Positions 24,046-32,295 of a stretch of DNA of 36,061 nt are shown in pieces. The notes below the pieces were generated by a model that did not search any database, was not told where the DNA came from, and saw only the letters and a list, made by a program, of their open reading frames with translations. The position numbers were made by a program, and so were the translations under genes. This DNA is from an uncultured Bacteroidota bacterium (lineage in GTDB: Bacteria; Bacteroidota; Bacteroidia; Chitinophagales; Chitinophagaceae), in assembly GCA_903929425.1 (NCBI GenBank), contig CAIYUO010000021.1, forward strand, positions 1-36,061, given 5' to 3'. The first letter of the stretch is position 1; each line of letters starts with the position of its first letter.

Positions 24046-24849
24046 ATGAAAAAATTTGAAAGAAATGAAAAAGATATTTTCACCATATTTTCTGCATTTT
24101 TTTATAAAGATTACCCAATCCCACCTGTATCCTATATTCATCCCATTCATGCAGGAAAAGCAATTTCCGATCTTGATTTAGGAATTGAAGGCGATGATAC
24201 TGGTGATAATATTTCGGCATGGAATAAAAACTTTTCGGAACTCACCGTAGCCTATTATATTTGGAAAAATTATACAGCTGAACAACTACCCTATTGGGGT
24301 TTGTGTCATTATAGAAGATACTTTAGCAATCACCTTCATTGGACTAGCATAAAAAAGGAATACCCTATTAAAGACAGGCATGAAGCTTTTAAAAAAACAT
24401 TTACGAATAAGTTATATAAGGAAATTGAGGATAATTTACTGGCCGGAAAAGTAATTAGCCCAATTCCTTATCGATTCATAAAACTTAAAAAATGGAGCGT
24501 TAAAAAGCAATATTTTAAGGATCATGACGAAGCTTCATGGAATTTAACGGAAGCAGCCTTACAAAAATTATATCCTCAATATTTAAGTAGTTTTCATGAA
24601 ATGGGGAATGGCCTTACCTGTTCTTGGTATAATATGCTCATTGCCAGTTGGAGCTTTTGGGATGGATACCTAACTTTTTTGTTTGACATTTTATTGGAGG
24701 TTAAAAAAGACCTAGTCATTTCAGAGGATCCGTTGCAAATGAGAATTTTTGGAAATCTATCGGAAAGACTGTTAAATACCTACTTGAGGCACCATAAAAA
24801 AAATGAAAATTTACAGGTACATTATTTACCAATCGTAAAACTATCATAG
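24046..24849 (+). CDS. DUF4422 glycosyltransferase-like protein
   Basis: 267 aa. Recognised by the DUF4422 signature: GDDTGDNISAWNKNFSELT (about residues 49-67), then YYIWKN and GLCHYRRYF (about 86-94). Proteins of this family sit in capsule and lipopolysaccharide clusters and are thought to be glycosyltransferases. No signal peptide or membrane segment is seen, so the enzyme is cytoplasmic. Here it is isolated from any surface-polysaccharide cluster: yifB lies upstream and a convergent CoA-binding gene ends 19 bases away. The N-terminus is unusually plain (MKKFERNEKD) but the ATG is the only sensible start. Donor and acceptor are unknown. Confidence 0.78.
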   Translation: MKKFERNEKDIFTIFSAFFYKDYPIPPVSYIHPIHAGKAISDLDLGIEGDDTGDNISAWNKNFSELTVAYYIWKNYTAEQLPYWGLCHYRRYFSNHLHWTSIKKEYPIKDRHEAFKKTFTNKLYKEIEDNLLAGKVISPIPYRFIKLKKWSVKKQYFKDHDEASWNLTEAALQKLYPQYLSSFHEMGNGLTCSWYNMLIASWSFWDGYLTFLFDILLEVKKDLVISEDPLQMRIFGNLSERLLNTYLRHHKKNENLQVHYLPIVKLS

Positions 24850-24868
24850 TATACAAACAGAACAACTA

Positions 24869-25234
24869 TTAATATTGGCCAGTTTTTAGCATCACTAAGG
24901 TGCAAGCTTCGATGGTTTCAATCCCTTTTTCCTGCGCCAAAGCCTGTAAATCAGGGTTTTCGGTACCTGGATTAAAAATAATTCGCCTTGGTGCAAGGTC
25001 CAAAATAGCATTATAATATTCCGACTGTCCACTTGGACCTACATATAAAGTAACCGTGTCAATGGAGCCAGCTGTTGGCCATTCGTTGATGATATTCATG
25101 TTACCGATTTGACCTTTTTTGATACCAAAAGGATAAACGTCATAGCCTTTTTCGTGTAATAAATTAGTGGCCAAATAACTATAGCGATCGGGATTGGGTG
25201 AAGCCCCCAAAACTAGTGTGGTAAGTGTTTGCAT
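24869..25234 (-). CDS. CoA-binding domain protein (YccU-like)
   Basis: 121 aa single Rossmann-like domain of the CoA_binding_2 type: TTLVLGASPNPDRYSYLATNLL at the N-terminus, PFGIKKGQIGNM, the VGPSGQSEYYNAIL helix start, RRIIFNPGTENPDL and a final IEACTLVML. Members of this family bind CoA or a nucleotide-like ligand; no enzymatic role is established. An exact -7 box (TAGCTTTG) sits 4 bases before the ATG, so the transcript may be leaderless. The gene is convergent with the DUF4422 gene and divergent from the lysine-rich repeat protein. Confidence 0.85.
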   Translation of the reverse strand: MQTLTTLVLGASPNPDRYSYLATNLLHEKGYDVYPFGIKKGQIGNMNIINEWPTAGSIDTVTLYVGPSGQSEYYNAILDLAPRRIIFNPGTENPDLQALAQEKGIETIEACTLVMLKTGQY

Positions 25235-25238
25235 GTTA

Positions 25239-25246
25239 CAAAGCTA
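25239..25246 (-). promoter_or_regulatory. -7 box for the CoA-binding gene, implying a leaderless transcript
   Basis: TAGCTTTG on the minus strand is an exact TAnnTTTG and is separated from the ATG by 4 bases, the same geometry as at ubiE. Confidence 0.5.
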
Positions 25247-25335
25247 TTACAAAAAAATAAACAGTTTTTATTTTGTGTCAATAAAACAATGTAATTTTAT
25301 AAAAATATAATTACTAACTAAATTAAATAAACTCC

Positions 25336-25818
25336 ATGGCAAAGTCAAACAAGAAAAAAGTAGCACCCGCTAAGAAAGCGGTAGCTAAGAAAGCAACTAA
25401 AAAAGTTGTGAAAAAAGCAGCTCCGAAAAAAGCAGTAGCTAAGAAAGCAGTTGCTAAAAAAGTTGTGAAAAAAGCAACACCTAAAAAAGCAGTAGCTAAG
25501 AAAGCAGTTGCTAAGAAAGTAGTTGCTAAAAAAGTTGTGAAAAAAGCAGCTCCGAAAAAAGCAGTAGCTAAGAAAGTAGTTGCTAAAAAAGTAGTAAAAA
25601 AAGCAGCACCTAAAAAAGCAGTAGCTAAGAAAAAAGTAGTTGCTAAAAAGGCAGCTCCAAAAAAAGTAGTAGCTAAAAAAGTAGTAGCTAAAAAACCTGC
25701 TGCTAAAAAGAAAGTGGTAAAAAAAGTAGCAGCCCCAGCTCCAGTAGCAGTTCCAGTGGTTGCAACTCCTCAATCACTTTTTAATGAGCCAACTACCGAT
25801 AACAATCCAACAGCATAA
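25336..25818 (+). CDS. Lysine/alanine-rich histone-H1-like repeat protein
   Basis: 160 aa. After MAKSNKKKVAPAKK the protein is built of KKAVAKK, KKVVKKAAP and KKVVAKK modules until about residue 132, then changes to a neutral, proline-rich tail (APAPVAVPVVATP, ending QSLFNEPTTDNNPTA). Such tails resemble the C-terminal domain of histone H1 and bacterial H1-like proteins (Hc1, AlgP-like, the mycobacterial HU tail), so non-specific DNA or RNA binding and nucleoid compaction are likely. No folded domain is visible; it would be disordered. The repeated DNA makes copy-number change likely. A clean terminator follows. It is divergent from the CoA-binding gene. A specific function cannot be assigned. 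Confidence 0.8.
   Translation: MAKSNKKKVAPAKKAVAKKATKKVVKKAAPKKAVAKKAVAKKVVKKATPKKAVAKKAVAKKVVAKKVVKKAAPKKAVAKKVVAKKVVKKAAPKKAVAKKKVVAKKAAPKKVVAKKVVAKKPAAKKKVVKKVAAPAPVAVPVVATPQSLFNEPTTDNNPTA
25366..25730 (+). repeat. Degenerate tandem repeat encoding AK-rich modules
   Basis: Repeated units of about 12-30 bases built on GCAGTAGCTAAGAAA and AAAGTTGTGAAAAAAGCA, in frame with the histone-H1-like protein. Several long stretches are identical or nearly so, so slippage or recombination between units is expected. Confidence 0.8.
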
Positions 25819-25834
25819 TTAAATCACTCAACAT

Positions 25835-25866
25835 AAAATCCCGCCAAATAGAGCGGGATTTTTTAT
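25835..25866 (+). terminator. Rho-independent terminator after the H1-like gene
   Basis: Perfect 10-bp stem AAAATCCCGC/GCGGGATTTT around the loop CAAATAGA, followed by more T. It lies 16 bases after the stop codon and 20 bases before the metalloprotease ATG. Confidence 0.85.
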
Positions 25867-25886
25867 TTTTAAATAAATCTAAAAGT

Positions 25887-28295
25887 ATGCGACAATTATT
25901 ATTAGCAATTTTATTGGTTCCTTTTATTTTACAGGCACAAAACAATGCTATTGAAGACAAAACAAAAAACCTGGCATTTCACAAGGGTTATTTCAACTAT
26001 TGGTGGGATGCAGCGAATGGAAAAATTTATATTGCTATTGACAAACTTGAAACTCCGTTTTTATATGTAAACTCTTTACCAGCGGGCTTAGGATCTAATG
26101 AAATTGGGCTTGATAGAGGGCAAATCGGAGGATCTAGGATTGTTTATTTTCAAAGAGTGGGTAAAAAAGTGTTAATGACACAACCTAATTATAATTTTCG
26201 CGCAGTCACCAACGATCCTAGAGAGCAGAAAGCCGTAAATGAGTCATTTGCACAGTCGATACTTTTTAGTTTTAATGTTGAAGCCGAAGCTGACAATTCA
26301 ATATTAGTAGATGCTACATCATTTTTATTAAGAGATGCTCATGGAGTTGCTGATAAAATAAGAAAAATGAAGCAGGGCACTTATACATTAAATGAAGGAC
26401 GTTCAGCAATATATATGACCAACACTAAAAACTTTCCAAAGAACACTGAAATGGAAGCCACGCTTACTTTTGTTGGCGGTTCAGATGCCGGCAGATTGGT
26501 TAATAGTGTAGCCCCCACAACAGAAGCCATTACAGTTAGAATGCATCATAGTTTTGTTGAATTACCAGATAATAATTATCAAGCAAGAAGATACGATATT
26601 AGAAGTGGTTACGGTGCTACTAGTTATTTTGACTATGGCAGTGATTTTAGTGAGCCTATTGAAAAAATGGTTATCAATCGTCATCGTTTACAAAAGAAAG
26701 ATCCTTCAGCAATTGCAAGCGAACCTATAAAGCCAATTATTTATTATTTAGACAATGGCACTCCTGAGCCAATCAGATCTGCTTTATTGGAAGGTGCTAG
26801 TTGGTGGAATCAAGCATATGAAGCGGCTGGTTATAAAAATGCATTTCAAGTAAAAATATTACCTGATAGTGCAGACCCAATGGACATTAGATACAATATG
26901 ATTAATTGGGTACACCGCTCCACCAGGGGTTGGAGCTATGGCATGAGCATCACTGATCCAAGAACTGGTGAAATTATAAAAGGACAGGTTACTCTTGGAT
27001 CCCTTAGAGTAAGACAAGATTATTTAATTTTTACGGCTTTGTTATCGCCTTTTGCGAATGGCAAACCAGTAACTGATAAAATGAGAACTGCTGCATTACA
27101 AAGATTAAGACAACTGGCAGCGCATGAAGTTGGACATACGTTGGGCTTACAACATAATTATGCATCAAGTTATAACGATAGAGCGTCGGTAATGGATTAT
27201 CCTCACCCAAACATATTTGTAAATGATAAAGGTGAAATTGATTTTTCAAAAGTATATACCAATGAAATTGGCGTTTGGGACAAGCGTGCGATAACTTATG
27301 GATACCAAGACTTCCCAGCTGGAACGGATGAAAAAAATGCACTAAATAAATTATTAGAGGATAATTCAAAAAATGGAATCCTGTTTATTGCGGACGCCGA
27401 TGCTAGATCAGCAAGTGGATTTCATCCCTATGCGCATTTATGGGATAACCAATCAGATGCAGTAGCTGGTCTTGACCAAACATTAGCTGTCAGAAATAAA
27501 GCAATGGCTCAGTTTGGAGAAGAGGCCGTTAAAAATGGTACTCCATTAACAAAATTAGAAGACGTTTTTGTGCCCCTTTATAATTATCACCGTTACCAAT
27601 TAGAAGCAGTCACAAAATTAATTGGGGGCATTAATTACATGTACAGTGTTAGAGGAGATCAAAGCCAAATAAAACCTACTATTCTTTCAAATGCTATACA
27701 GCAAAAGGCTTTAGATGCAGCTGTAAATTGTTTGTCTGCTGCAACATTAACTATTCCTGAAAGAATTTTAGGACTTATTCCTCCACGTCCACCAATGTAT
27801 TATGGAATTGGAGAACTATTTGATAAAAGGACAGGCATGAGTTTTGATGCTTTAAGTGCTGCAGAAGCATTAGCAGATTTTGAGTTGGGATTTTTATTTA
27901 ACGTTGAACGCGCCAATAGATTAGTGCAAAATAAAGCAAGAGCAAACACAATAGGTTTTGATAATGTTGTTGATGCTGTTTTAAAATCAACTTGGTACAG
28001 TAAAATACCAGCAGGATTGGAAGGTAGCGTTCAATTACAAACCCAACAACAAGTACTAACTTGGATTTTAGGAGTACAACAAAACGCAGATGCTAACTTT
28101 GAGGTTAGGAGTATTTGCAATAATCGTTTACAGCAATTAAAGTCAAAATTAGAAAACCTAAGTAAAACTGATATTACACATAAATCGCATTATGAATTCG
28201 CAATTGAAAGAATTAAAAATCCTGGCACTATCACCTTACCTTCAGAGGTAATCATGGCTCCAGGTGCACCAATTGGATGTGATGGCGGGTTATAA
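25887..28295 (+). CDS. Large exported zinc-dependent metalloprotease (DUF5117/DUF5118 type)
   Basis: 802 aa with a Sec signal peptide (MRQLLLAILLVPFILQAQN). The zinc-binding motif AAHEVGHTLGLQHNY (HExxHxxGxxH, first His about residue 413) is of the metzincin kind, and VMDYPHP just after it supplies the methionine-turn. The long N-terminal region (about 25-200, FHKGYFNYWWDAANGKIYIAI...) matches the DUF5117/5118 part typical of this Bacteroidota family. No T9SS C-terminal sorting domain is visible; the protein ends PIGCDGGL. It is probably periplasmic or at the outer membrane. It is a single gene between two terminators. The substrate is unknown. Confidence 0.9.
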   Translation: MRQLLLAILLVPFILQAQNNAIEDKTKNLAFHKGYFNYWWDAANGKIYIAIDKLETPFLYVNSLPAGLGSNEIGLDRGQIGGSRIVYFQRVGKKVLMTQPNYNFRAVTNDPREQKAVNESFAQSILFSFNVEAEADNSILVDATSFLLRDAHGVADKIRKMKQGTYTLNEGRSAIYMTNTKNFPKNTEMEATLTFVGGSDAGRLVNSVAPTTEAITVRMHHSFVELPDNNYQARRYDIRSGYGATSYFDYGSDFSEPIEKMVINRHRLQKKDPSAIASEPIKPIIYYLDNGTPEPIRSALLEGASWWNQAYEAAGYKNAFQVKILPDSADPMDIRYNMINWVHRSTRGWSYGMSITDPRTGEIIKGQVTLGSLRVRQDYLIFTALLSPFANGKPVTDKMRTAALQRLRQLAAHEVGHTLGLQHNYASSYNDRASVMDYPHPNIFVNDKGEIDFSKVYTNEIGVWDKRAITYGYQDFPAGTDEKNALNKLLEDNSKNGILFIADADARSASGFHPYAHLWDNQSDAVAGLDQTLAVRNKAMAQFGEEAVKNGTPLTKLEDVFVPLYNYHRYQLEAVTKLIGGINYMYSVRGDQSQIKPTILSNAIQQKALDAAVNCLSAATLTIPERILGLIPPRPPMYYGIGELFDKRTGMSFDALSAAEALADFELGFLFNVERANRLVQNKARANTIGFDNVVDAVLKSTWYSKIPAGLEGSVQLQTQQQVLTWILGVQQNADANFEVRSICNNRLQQLKSKLENLSKTDITHKSHYEFAIERIKNPGTITLPSEVIMAPGAPIGCDGGL

Positions 28296-28314
28296 TTAAA
28301 TATAATAACTCATA

Positions 28315-28348
28315 AAAAAAGCCCCAAGCAATTGCATGGGGCTTTTTT
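28315..28348. terminator. Rho-independent terminator after the metalloprotease
   Basis: 12-bp stem AAAAAAGCCCCA/TGGGGCTTTTTT, with a small inner palindrome GCAATTGC in the loop. A-rich and T-rich flanks suggest it can act in both directions. It starts 20 bases after the stop codon. Confidence 0.85.
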
Positions 28349-28359
28349 ATTAATTTTAT

Positions 28360-28453
28360 TAAAGACAAATCGAGGGGCTCGTTTATGGGGTCCCTCGAAA
28401 ATCATAAGAGAGCGAAATATTTGTCTTTAAATTTTTATAAAGACAAATATTTC
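28360..28453. repeat. Nested inverted repeats with three copies of TAAAGACAAAT
   Basis: TAAAGACAAAT occurs directly at 28360-28370 and 28438-28448 and inverted at 28419-28429. The last two form a perfect 16-bp hairpin (28414-28429 with 28438-28453, loop AATTTTTA). Between the outer copies is a second hairpin, TCGAGGG (28370-28376) with CCCTCGA (28392-28398). The first copy could instead pair with the inverted one, so two folds compete. A run of eight C (28453-28460) follows and reaches the aceF stop codon. It is not an ordinary terminator for aceF, as no T tract follows on the minus strand. Confidence 0.7.
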
Positions 28454-28459
28454 CCCCCC

Positions 28460-30127
28460 CTACGCTAACATGCGAAGGGGCTCTTCTAATAAACTTTTTA
28501 ATGTTTGTAAGAATGCAGCACCTGTTGCACCATCCACTACACGGTGGTCACAACTTAAAGTAACATTCATTACATTACCAGGAACTACTTGTCCTCCTTT
28601 TACTACAGGCTCTTGACTAATTCCACCCACTGCTAAAATACAAGCATCGGGAGGGTTAATGATAGCCGTAAATGAATCAATACCAAACATGCCTAAATTA
28701 GAAATTGTAAAAGTGCTTCCTTCCCAATCTGCAGGTTGTAATTTTTTATCTTTTGCTTTCTTCGCAAACTCTTTTACGTTACCACTGATTTGTGATAAGC
28801 TTAAGCTGTCAGCAAAACGTAATACAGGAACTAATAAACCTTCGTCTACTGCTACTGCAATACCAATATTTACATGATGGTTTTCTCTGATAAAATCACC
28901 CATCCAGCTGCTATTTACTTTTGGATGTTGCTTTAATGAAAGCGCTGTTGCTTTCACAATCATATCATTGAAACTAATCTTACTAGTCGCATTCTCATTT
29001 AATAAAGTACGCGCCTTTATAGCTGCGTCCATATTAATTTTCATAGTCAAGTAAAAATGCGGCGCAGTAAATAAACTTTCGCTTAAACGCTTCGCAATTA
29101 CTTTACGCATTTGAGAAACAGGTGTATCAACAAAGCTCACAGTTCCTGATGGCAGGAATACTGGTGCAGAAGAAGATGAAGCAGTAGCTGCTGATGCGGT
29201 ATTTATTTTTCCACCTGCATCATTTGCTTTCGCAAATTCTTCCAAATCGGTTCTAGTGATTCTTCCGTTCTCACCAGTTCCTTTCACATATTTTAAATCA
29301 ATTCCTTTTTCTTGTGCAATTTTCTTAGCCAATGGAGAAGCAAAAATGCGTCCCTCATTTACTACTTGTGCTGCAGCAACTTGAACTGGGCTAGCAACTG
29401 GAGCACTGGCAGGAGCTGAACTAGGCGCAGGTGTTGATGGCGAAGCAGCAACAGGGGTAGTAGCATTTCCTTTTAATCCATTCACAATGGCTTCAATATC
29501 CATCCCAGCTTGACCAATAATGCATAATAAATCATTCACTAATATCTTATCGCCTTTTTGCGCACCTTGGTATAATAAAATTCCGTCTTTATAGGATTCT
29601 AATTCCATCGTAGCTTTATCTGTTTCGATATCAGCTAAAATTTCACCTTTCTTCACAGCATCTCCTACTTTCTTTTGCCATCCGGCTATTACACCTTCAG
29701 TCATCGTATCACTTAAACGAGGCATTAATACAACTTCTTCCATTTTTGTATAATCTACACCACTTGTTGCAGGAGCTGCAGATGCAGATGTTTGCGCAAC
29801 AGTTGGCGAAGTCTTAATTCCTTCATCAGCTGTTTTTGTTTCAGCAGACTTTGTATTGGCACCTGCAATCAATGCACTAACATCCTCGCCCGCTTTACCA
29901 AAAATGGCAAGCAAATCATTGACTTGTAATTTTCCACCACGAGGTGTACCTATATGCAACAACACACCATCCTGATAGCTTTCTAATTCCATAGTAGCTT
30001 TATCCGTTTCTATTTCGGCTAATAAATCACCTTTTTTAACGGTATCACCCACTTTTTTATGCCATGCTGCTACCACTCCTTCGGTCATCGTATCGCTTAA
30101 ACGCGGCATTAATATAACTTCTGCCAT
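28460..30127 (-). CDS. aceF: Pyruvate dehydrogenase complex E2 (dihydrolipoamide acetyltransferase)
   Basis: 555 aa. Transfers the acetyl group from lipoyl arms to CoA in the pyruvate dehydrogenase core. Two lipoyl domains are present (about 1-77 and 131-207), each with the lipoylated Lys in ETDKATMELES (K43 in the first). Ala/Pro/Ser-rich linkers separate them from a peripheral-subunit-binding domain (about 265-300, SPLAKKIAQEKGIDLKYVKG) and the catalytic domain, which carries DHRVVDG near the end. The MPRLSDTMTEG start of both lipoyl domains is typical of PDH rather than oxoglutarate or branched-chain E2. E1 and E3 genes are not adjacent. Upstream on the same strand, 145 bases away, ends isocitrate dehydrogenase. 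Confidence 0.94.
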   Translation of the reverse strand: MAEVILMPRLSDTMTEGVVAAWHKKVGDTVKKGDLLAEIETDKATMELESYQDGVLLHIGTPRGGKLQVNDLLAIFGKAGEDVSALIAGANTKSAETKTADEGIKTSPTVAQTSASAAPATSGVDYTKMEEVVLMPRLSDTMTEGVIAGWQKKVGDAVKKGEILADIETDKATMELESYKDGILLYQGAQKGDKILVNDLLCIIGQAGMDIEAIVNGLKGNATTPVAASPSTPAPSSAPASAPVASPVQVAAAQVVNEGRIFASPLAKKIAQEKGIDLKYVKGTGENGRITRTDLEEFAKANDAGGKINTASAATASSSSAPVFLPSGTVSFVDTPVSQMRKVIAKRLSESLFTAPHFYLTMKINMDAAIKARTLLNENATSKISFNDMIVKATALSLKQHPKVNSSWMGDFIRENHHVNIGIAVAVDEGLLVPVLRFADSLSLSQISGNVKEFAKKAKDKKLQPADWEGSTFTISNLGMFGIDSFTAIINPPDACILAVGGISQEPVVKGGQVVPGNVMNVTLSCDHRVVDGATGAAFLQTLKSLLEEPLRMLA

Positions 30128-30272
30128 AAATAAAAGGCTGTTTTGTAATTGAACCGTGAAAATACGTCAAAATTGGTTTTTTTCCCACCGATATTGGCAT
30201 TTTTTAATCAAATGGGGGTAAAACCAAAGCATTTTTTCGAAATCGATGCCACTATAATAAAACTAGCTATGA

Positions 30273-31724
30273 TTATTGGCCTTGTGCTAAGCTATACGCT
30301 TTTTTATCGGCCCACATATTTAATATCTCCAATGAACAAATTTTAAATTCTTTTGTCAAGGCCCCATATAATTTTACTACGTCGTCCTGCGACAAGGGCA
30401 GCTCGTTTACAGTTTCAAAACGACAATAATATTGGTTTACCAAATTAGTAAATATCGAGCCTGATGGCCATACTTGAGTGCCTCTGTTTGTAATGGTCAC
30501 TAATTTTAATGCGTCGGTAGTAATGGATGTGCACTTATTAGCAATTACCTGAGGTTGTTCATTACTTTCAATAAAAAAGTCAACCCCCACAATTTTATGC
30601 TGATCATGTAAATCACTTTGTAACATTGGATTATGTTCCAGTTTGAAATTAGTTGGTGTTACATAAAAATTAGGTAATAATGGTTTTGGATTATGAACGG
30701 GTTGTTTTCCAAAGTTATCAATAATTGCTTGCGCAAATACTGTCGTGTTAACCGATGGAATAGACTTATCACCAAAGTCACCTGTATGAACGCTAGATTC
30801 TAAAGTAAATAACAATGAATTTTCAATCATAATGGCTTGTTCCATTAAACCTAAATGTCGAAGCATGCTTAATCCACTTAACAATAATGAAGTTGGGTTT
30901 GCAATATTTTTTCCTGCTATATCTGGTGCAGTTCCATGGACTGCCTCAAAAATAGAAATATGATCGCCAATGTTTGAGGATGGAGCAAAACCAAGCCCAC
31001 CAACTAATCCAGCACATAAGTCACTTACAATATCACCTTGTAAATTGGTTAATACGATTACATCAAATAAATCAGGACGACTTACTAATTTCATACATAA
31101 ATCATCGACAATTACATCGTCTGCTTTCAATTCAGAATATTCCTTTGCTACTTCTTTAAACACTTCTAAAAACAAACCATCTGTTAATTTCATGATGTTT
31201 GCTTTGTGTCCACACGTAATTCTTTTGGCCCCTTTTTTCTTAGCCATTTCGAATGCATATCTAATGACTTGCTCACTTCCTGGGCGCGTGATAAAACGTC
31301 TCCCCAATGCGACATCCTGGGTAAGCATATGTTCAATTCCACCATAAGTATCCTCGATATTTTCTCTTACAATTGTTAAGTCAATGGGGATGCCTGCTTT
31401 ACTAAAAACAGTTTCAACGCCGCTTAAGGTTTGAAAATGACGATCATTGGCATAGGTGTTCCATGTTTTTCTTGCCGTTACATTGACACTTTTTACCCCT
31501 TTACCTTTTGGCGTTTCCATTGGGCCTTTAAAAAGAATGCCAAGCTCCTCAATGGTATTTTTTGCCTCAGGTGTCATACCATTACTAAATCCCTTATCAA
31601 AAACCCATTTTCCCATATCTACAAATTGAAATTCCAACGGCACATTTGCAGCTTTAAACACATTTATAACTGCATCCATAATTTCGGGACCAATTCCATC
31701 CCCCTTTGCTACTGCGATTTTCAT
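30273..31724 (-). CDS. icd: Isocitrate dehydrogenase, Thermus/Rickettsia-type with C-terminal extension
   Basis: 483 aa. Decarboxylates isocitrate to 2-oxoglutarate in the TCA cycle. The catalytic part (about 1-335) shows the beta-decarboxylating dehydrogenase features: GDGIGPEI, the isocitrate-contacting KSVNVTARK, TIVRENIEDTYGG, the Asp region DDLCMKLV, LQGDIVSDLCAGLVGGLG and EAVHGTAPDIAGK. The remaining 140 or so residues form the extra C-terminal domain of the Thermus thermophilus and Rickettsia type, absent from E. coli Icd; total length agrees with that group. NADP is the probable cofactor by family. An exact -7 box (TAACTTTG) lies about 55 bases upstream. A dehydrogenase for isopropylmalate is excluded by length and the C-terminal domain. 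Confidence 0.9.
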   Translation of the reverse strand: MKIAVAKGDGIGPEIMDAVINVFKAANVPLEFQFVDMGKWVFDKGFSNGMTPEAKNTIEELGILFKGPMETPKGKGVKSVNVTARKTWNTYANDRHFQTLSGVETVFSKAGIPIDLTIVRENIEDTYGGIEHMLTQDVALGRRFITRPGSEQVIRYAFEMAKKKGAKRITCGHKANIMKLTDGLFLEVFKEVAKEYSELKADDVIVDDLCMKLVSRPDLFDVIVLTNLQGDIVSDLCAGLVGGLGFAPSSNIGDHISIFEAVHGTAPDIAGKNIANPTSLLLSGLSMLRHLGLMEQAIMIENSLLFTLESSVHTGDFGDKSIPSVNTTVFAQAIIDNFGKQPVHNPKPLLPNFYVTPTNFKLEHNPMLQSDLHDQHKIVGVDFFIESNEQPQVIANKCTSITTDALKLVTITNRGTQVWPSGSIFTNLVNQYYCRFETVNELPLSQDDVVKLYGALTKEFKICSLEILNMWADKKAYSLAQGQ

Positions 31725-31779
31725 TTGAATATGTTTAGGTAATTAACTGGTATAAAACAAGTTACCATTTTTGATGCCG

Positions 31780-31787
31780 CAAAGTTA
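31780..31787 (-). promoter_or_regulatory. -7 box for icd
   Basis: TAACTTTG on the minus strand matches TAnnTTTG. It would give a leader of roughly 50 bases before the icd ATG at 31724, in contrast to the leaderless-looking promoters at ubiE and the CoA-binding gene. Confidence 0.45.
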
Positions 31788-31903
31788 ATGGACTTGGGTA
31801 GTGATTATAAAAATTTAATGTTATTTTTTATGTCATTCATGTAATTTTTTCTACTTTTATACCGCAGTATTCTCTGCGTTGTATTACTTGAATCATTATT
31901 ACA

Positions 31904-32290
31904 ATGGTTTCTAAAATTTCTGAGGGCATTGAAGTTAGCATTGAAACCTTTTATCAAAAGGACTATAGTAATCCATTGCAAAATGAATATATGTTTGCAT
32001 ATAGGATTACGATTGAAAATCATAACTCTTTTCCTGTAAAATTATTGAGAAGATATTGGGAGGTTTTTGACAGCAATACGGAACAAAAAATTGTTGAAGG
32101 GGAAGGTGTTGTTGGTGTTCAACCACTTATTATGCCTGGAAAAAATTACCAATATGTTAGTGGCTGCCATTTAAAAAGCGAAATTGGTAAAATGCAAGGA
32201 TATTATACCATGGAAAATGTTGAAAATAAAGAACAAATTAAAGTAAACATCCCTCCTTTCAAATTAACGGCACCTTCAAAATTGAATTAA
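31904..32290 (+). CDS. apaG: ApaG-family protein (DUF525)
   Basis: 128 aa, the full length of an ApaG fibronectin-III-like beta-sandwich domain. Recognised by the sequence run YMFAYRITIENHNSFPVKLLRRYWEVFDS, the GEGVVGVQP segment, and YVSGCHLKSEIGKMQGYYTM. ApaG is linked by genetics to magnesium/cobalt tolerance and to diadenosine tetraphosphate levels, but its biochemical role is not settled. The gene is divergent from icd and convergent with gldB, whose stop lies 5 bases beyond its own. There is no signal peptide, so it acts in the cytoplasm. Confidence 0.93.
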   Translation: MVSKISEGIEVSIETFYQKDYSNPLQNEYMFAYRITIENHNSFPVKLLRRYWEVFDSNTEQKIVEGEGVVGVQPLIMPGKNYQYVSGCHLKSEIGKMQGYYTMENVENKEQIKVNIPPFKLTAPSKLN

Positions 32291-32295
32291 CTTAT

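Noticed and set aside
25345..25773. A 142-codon minus-strand open frame opposite the H1-like gene
   Set aside because: It is the mirror of the lysine-codon repeat (Phe/Tyr/Cys/Ser-rich low complexity) with no sensible domain; the plus-strand gene has a start, terminator and meaningful composition.
30149..30346. A 65-codon plus-strand frame between aceF and icd
   Set aside because: It overlaps the icd 3' end, has no recognisable domain or promoter, and looks like an accident of AT-rich DNA.
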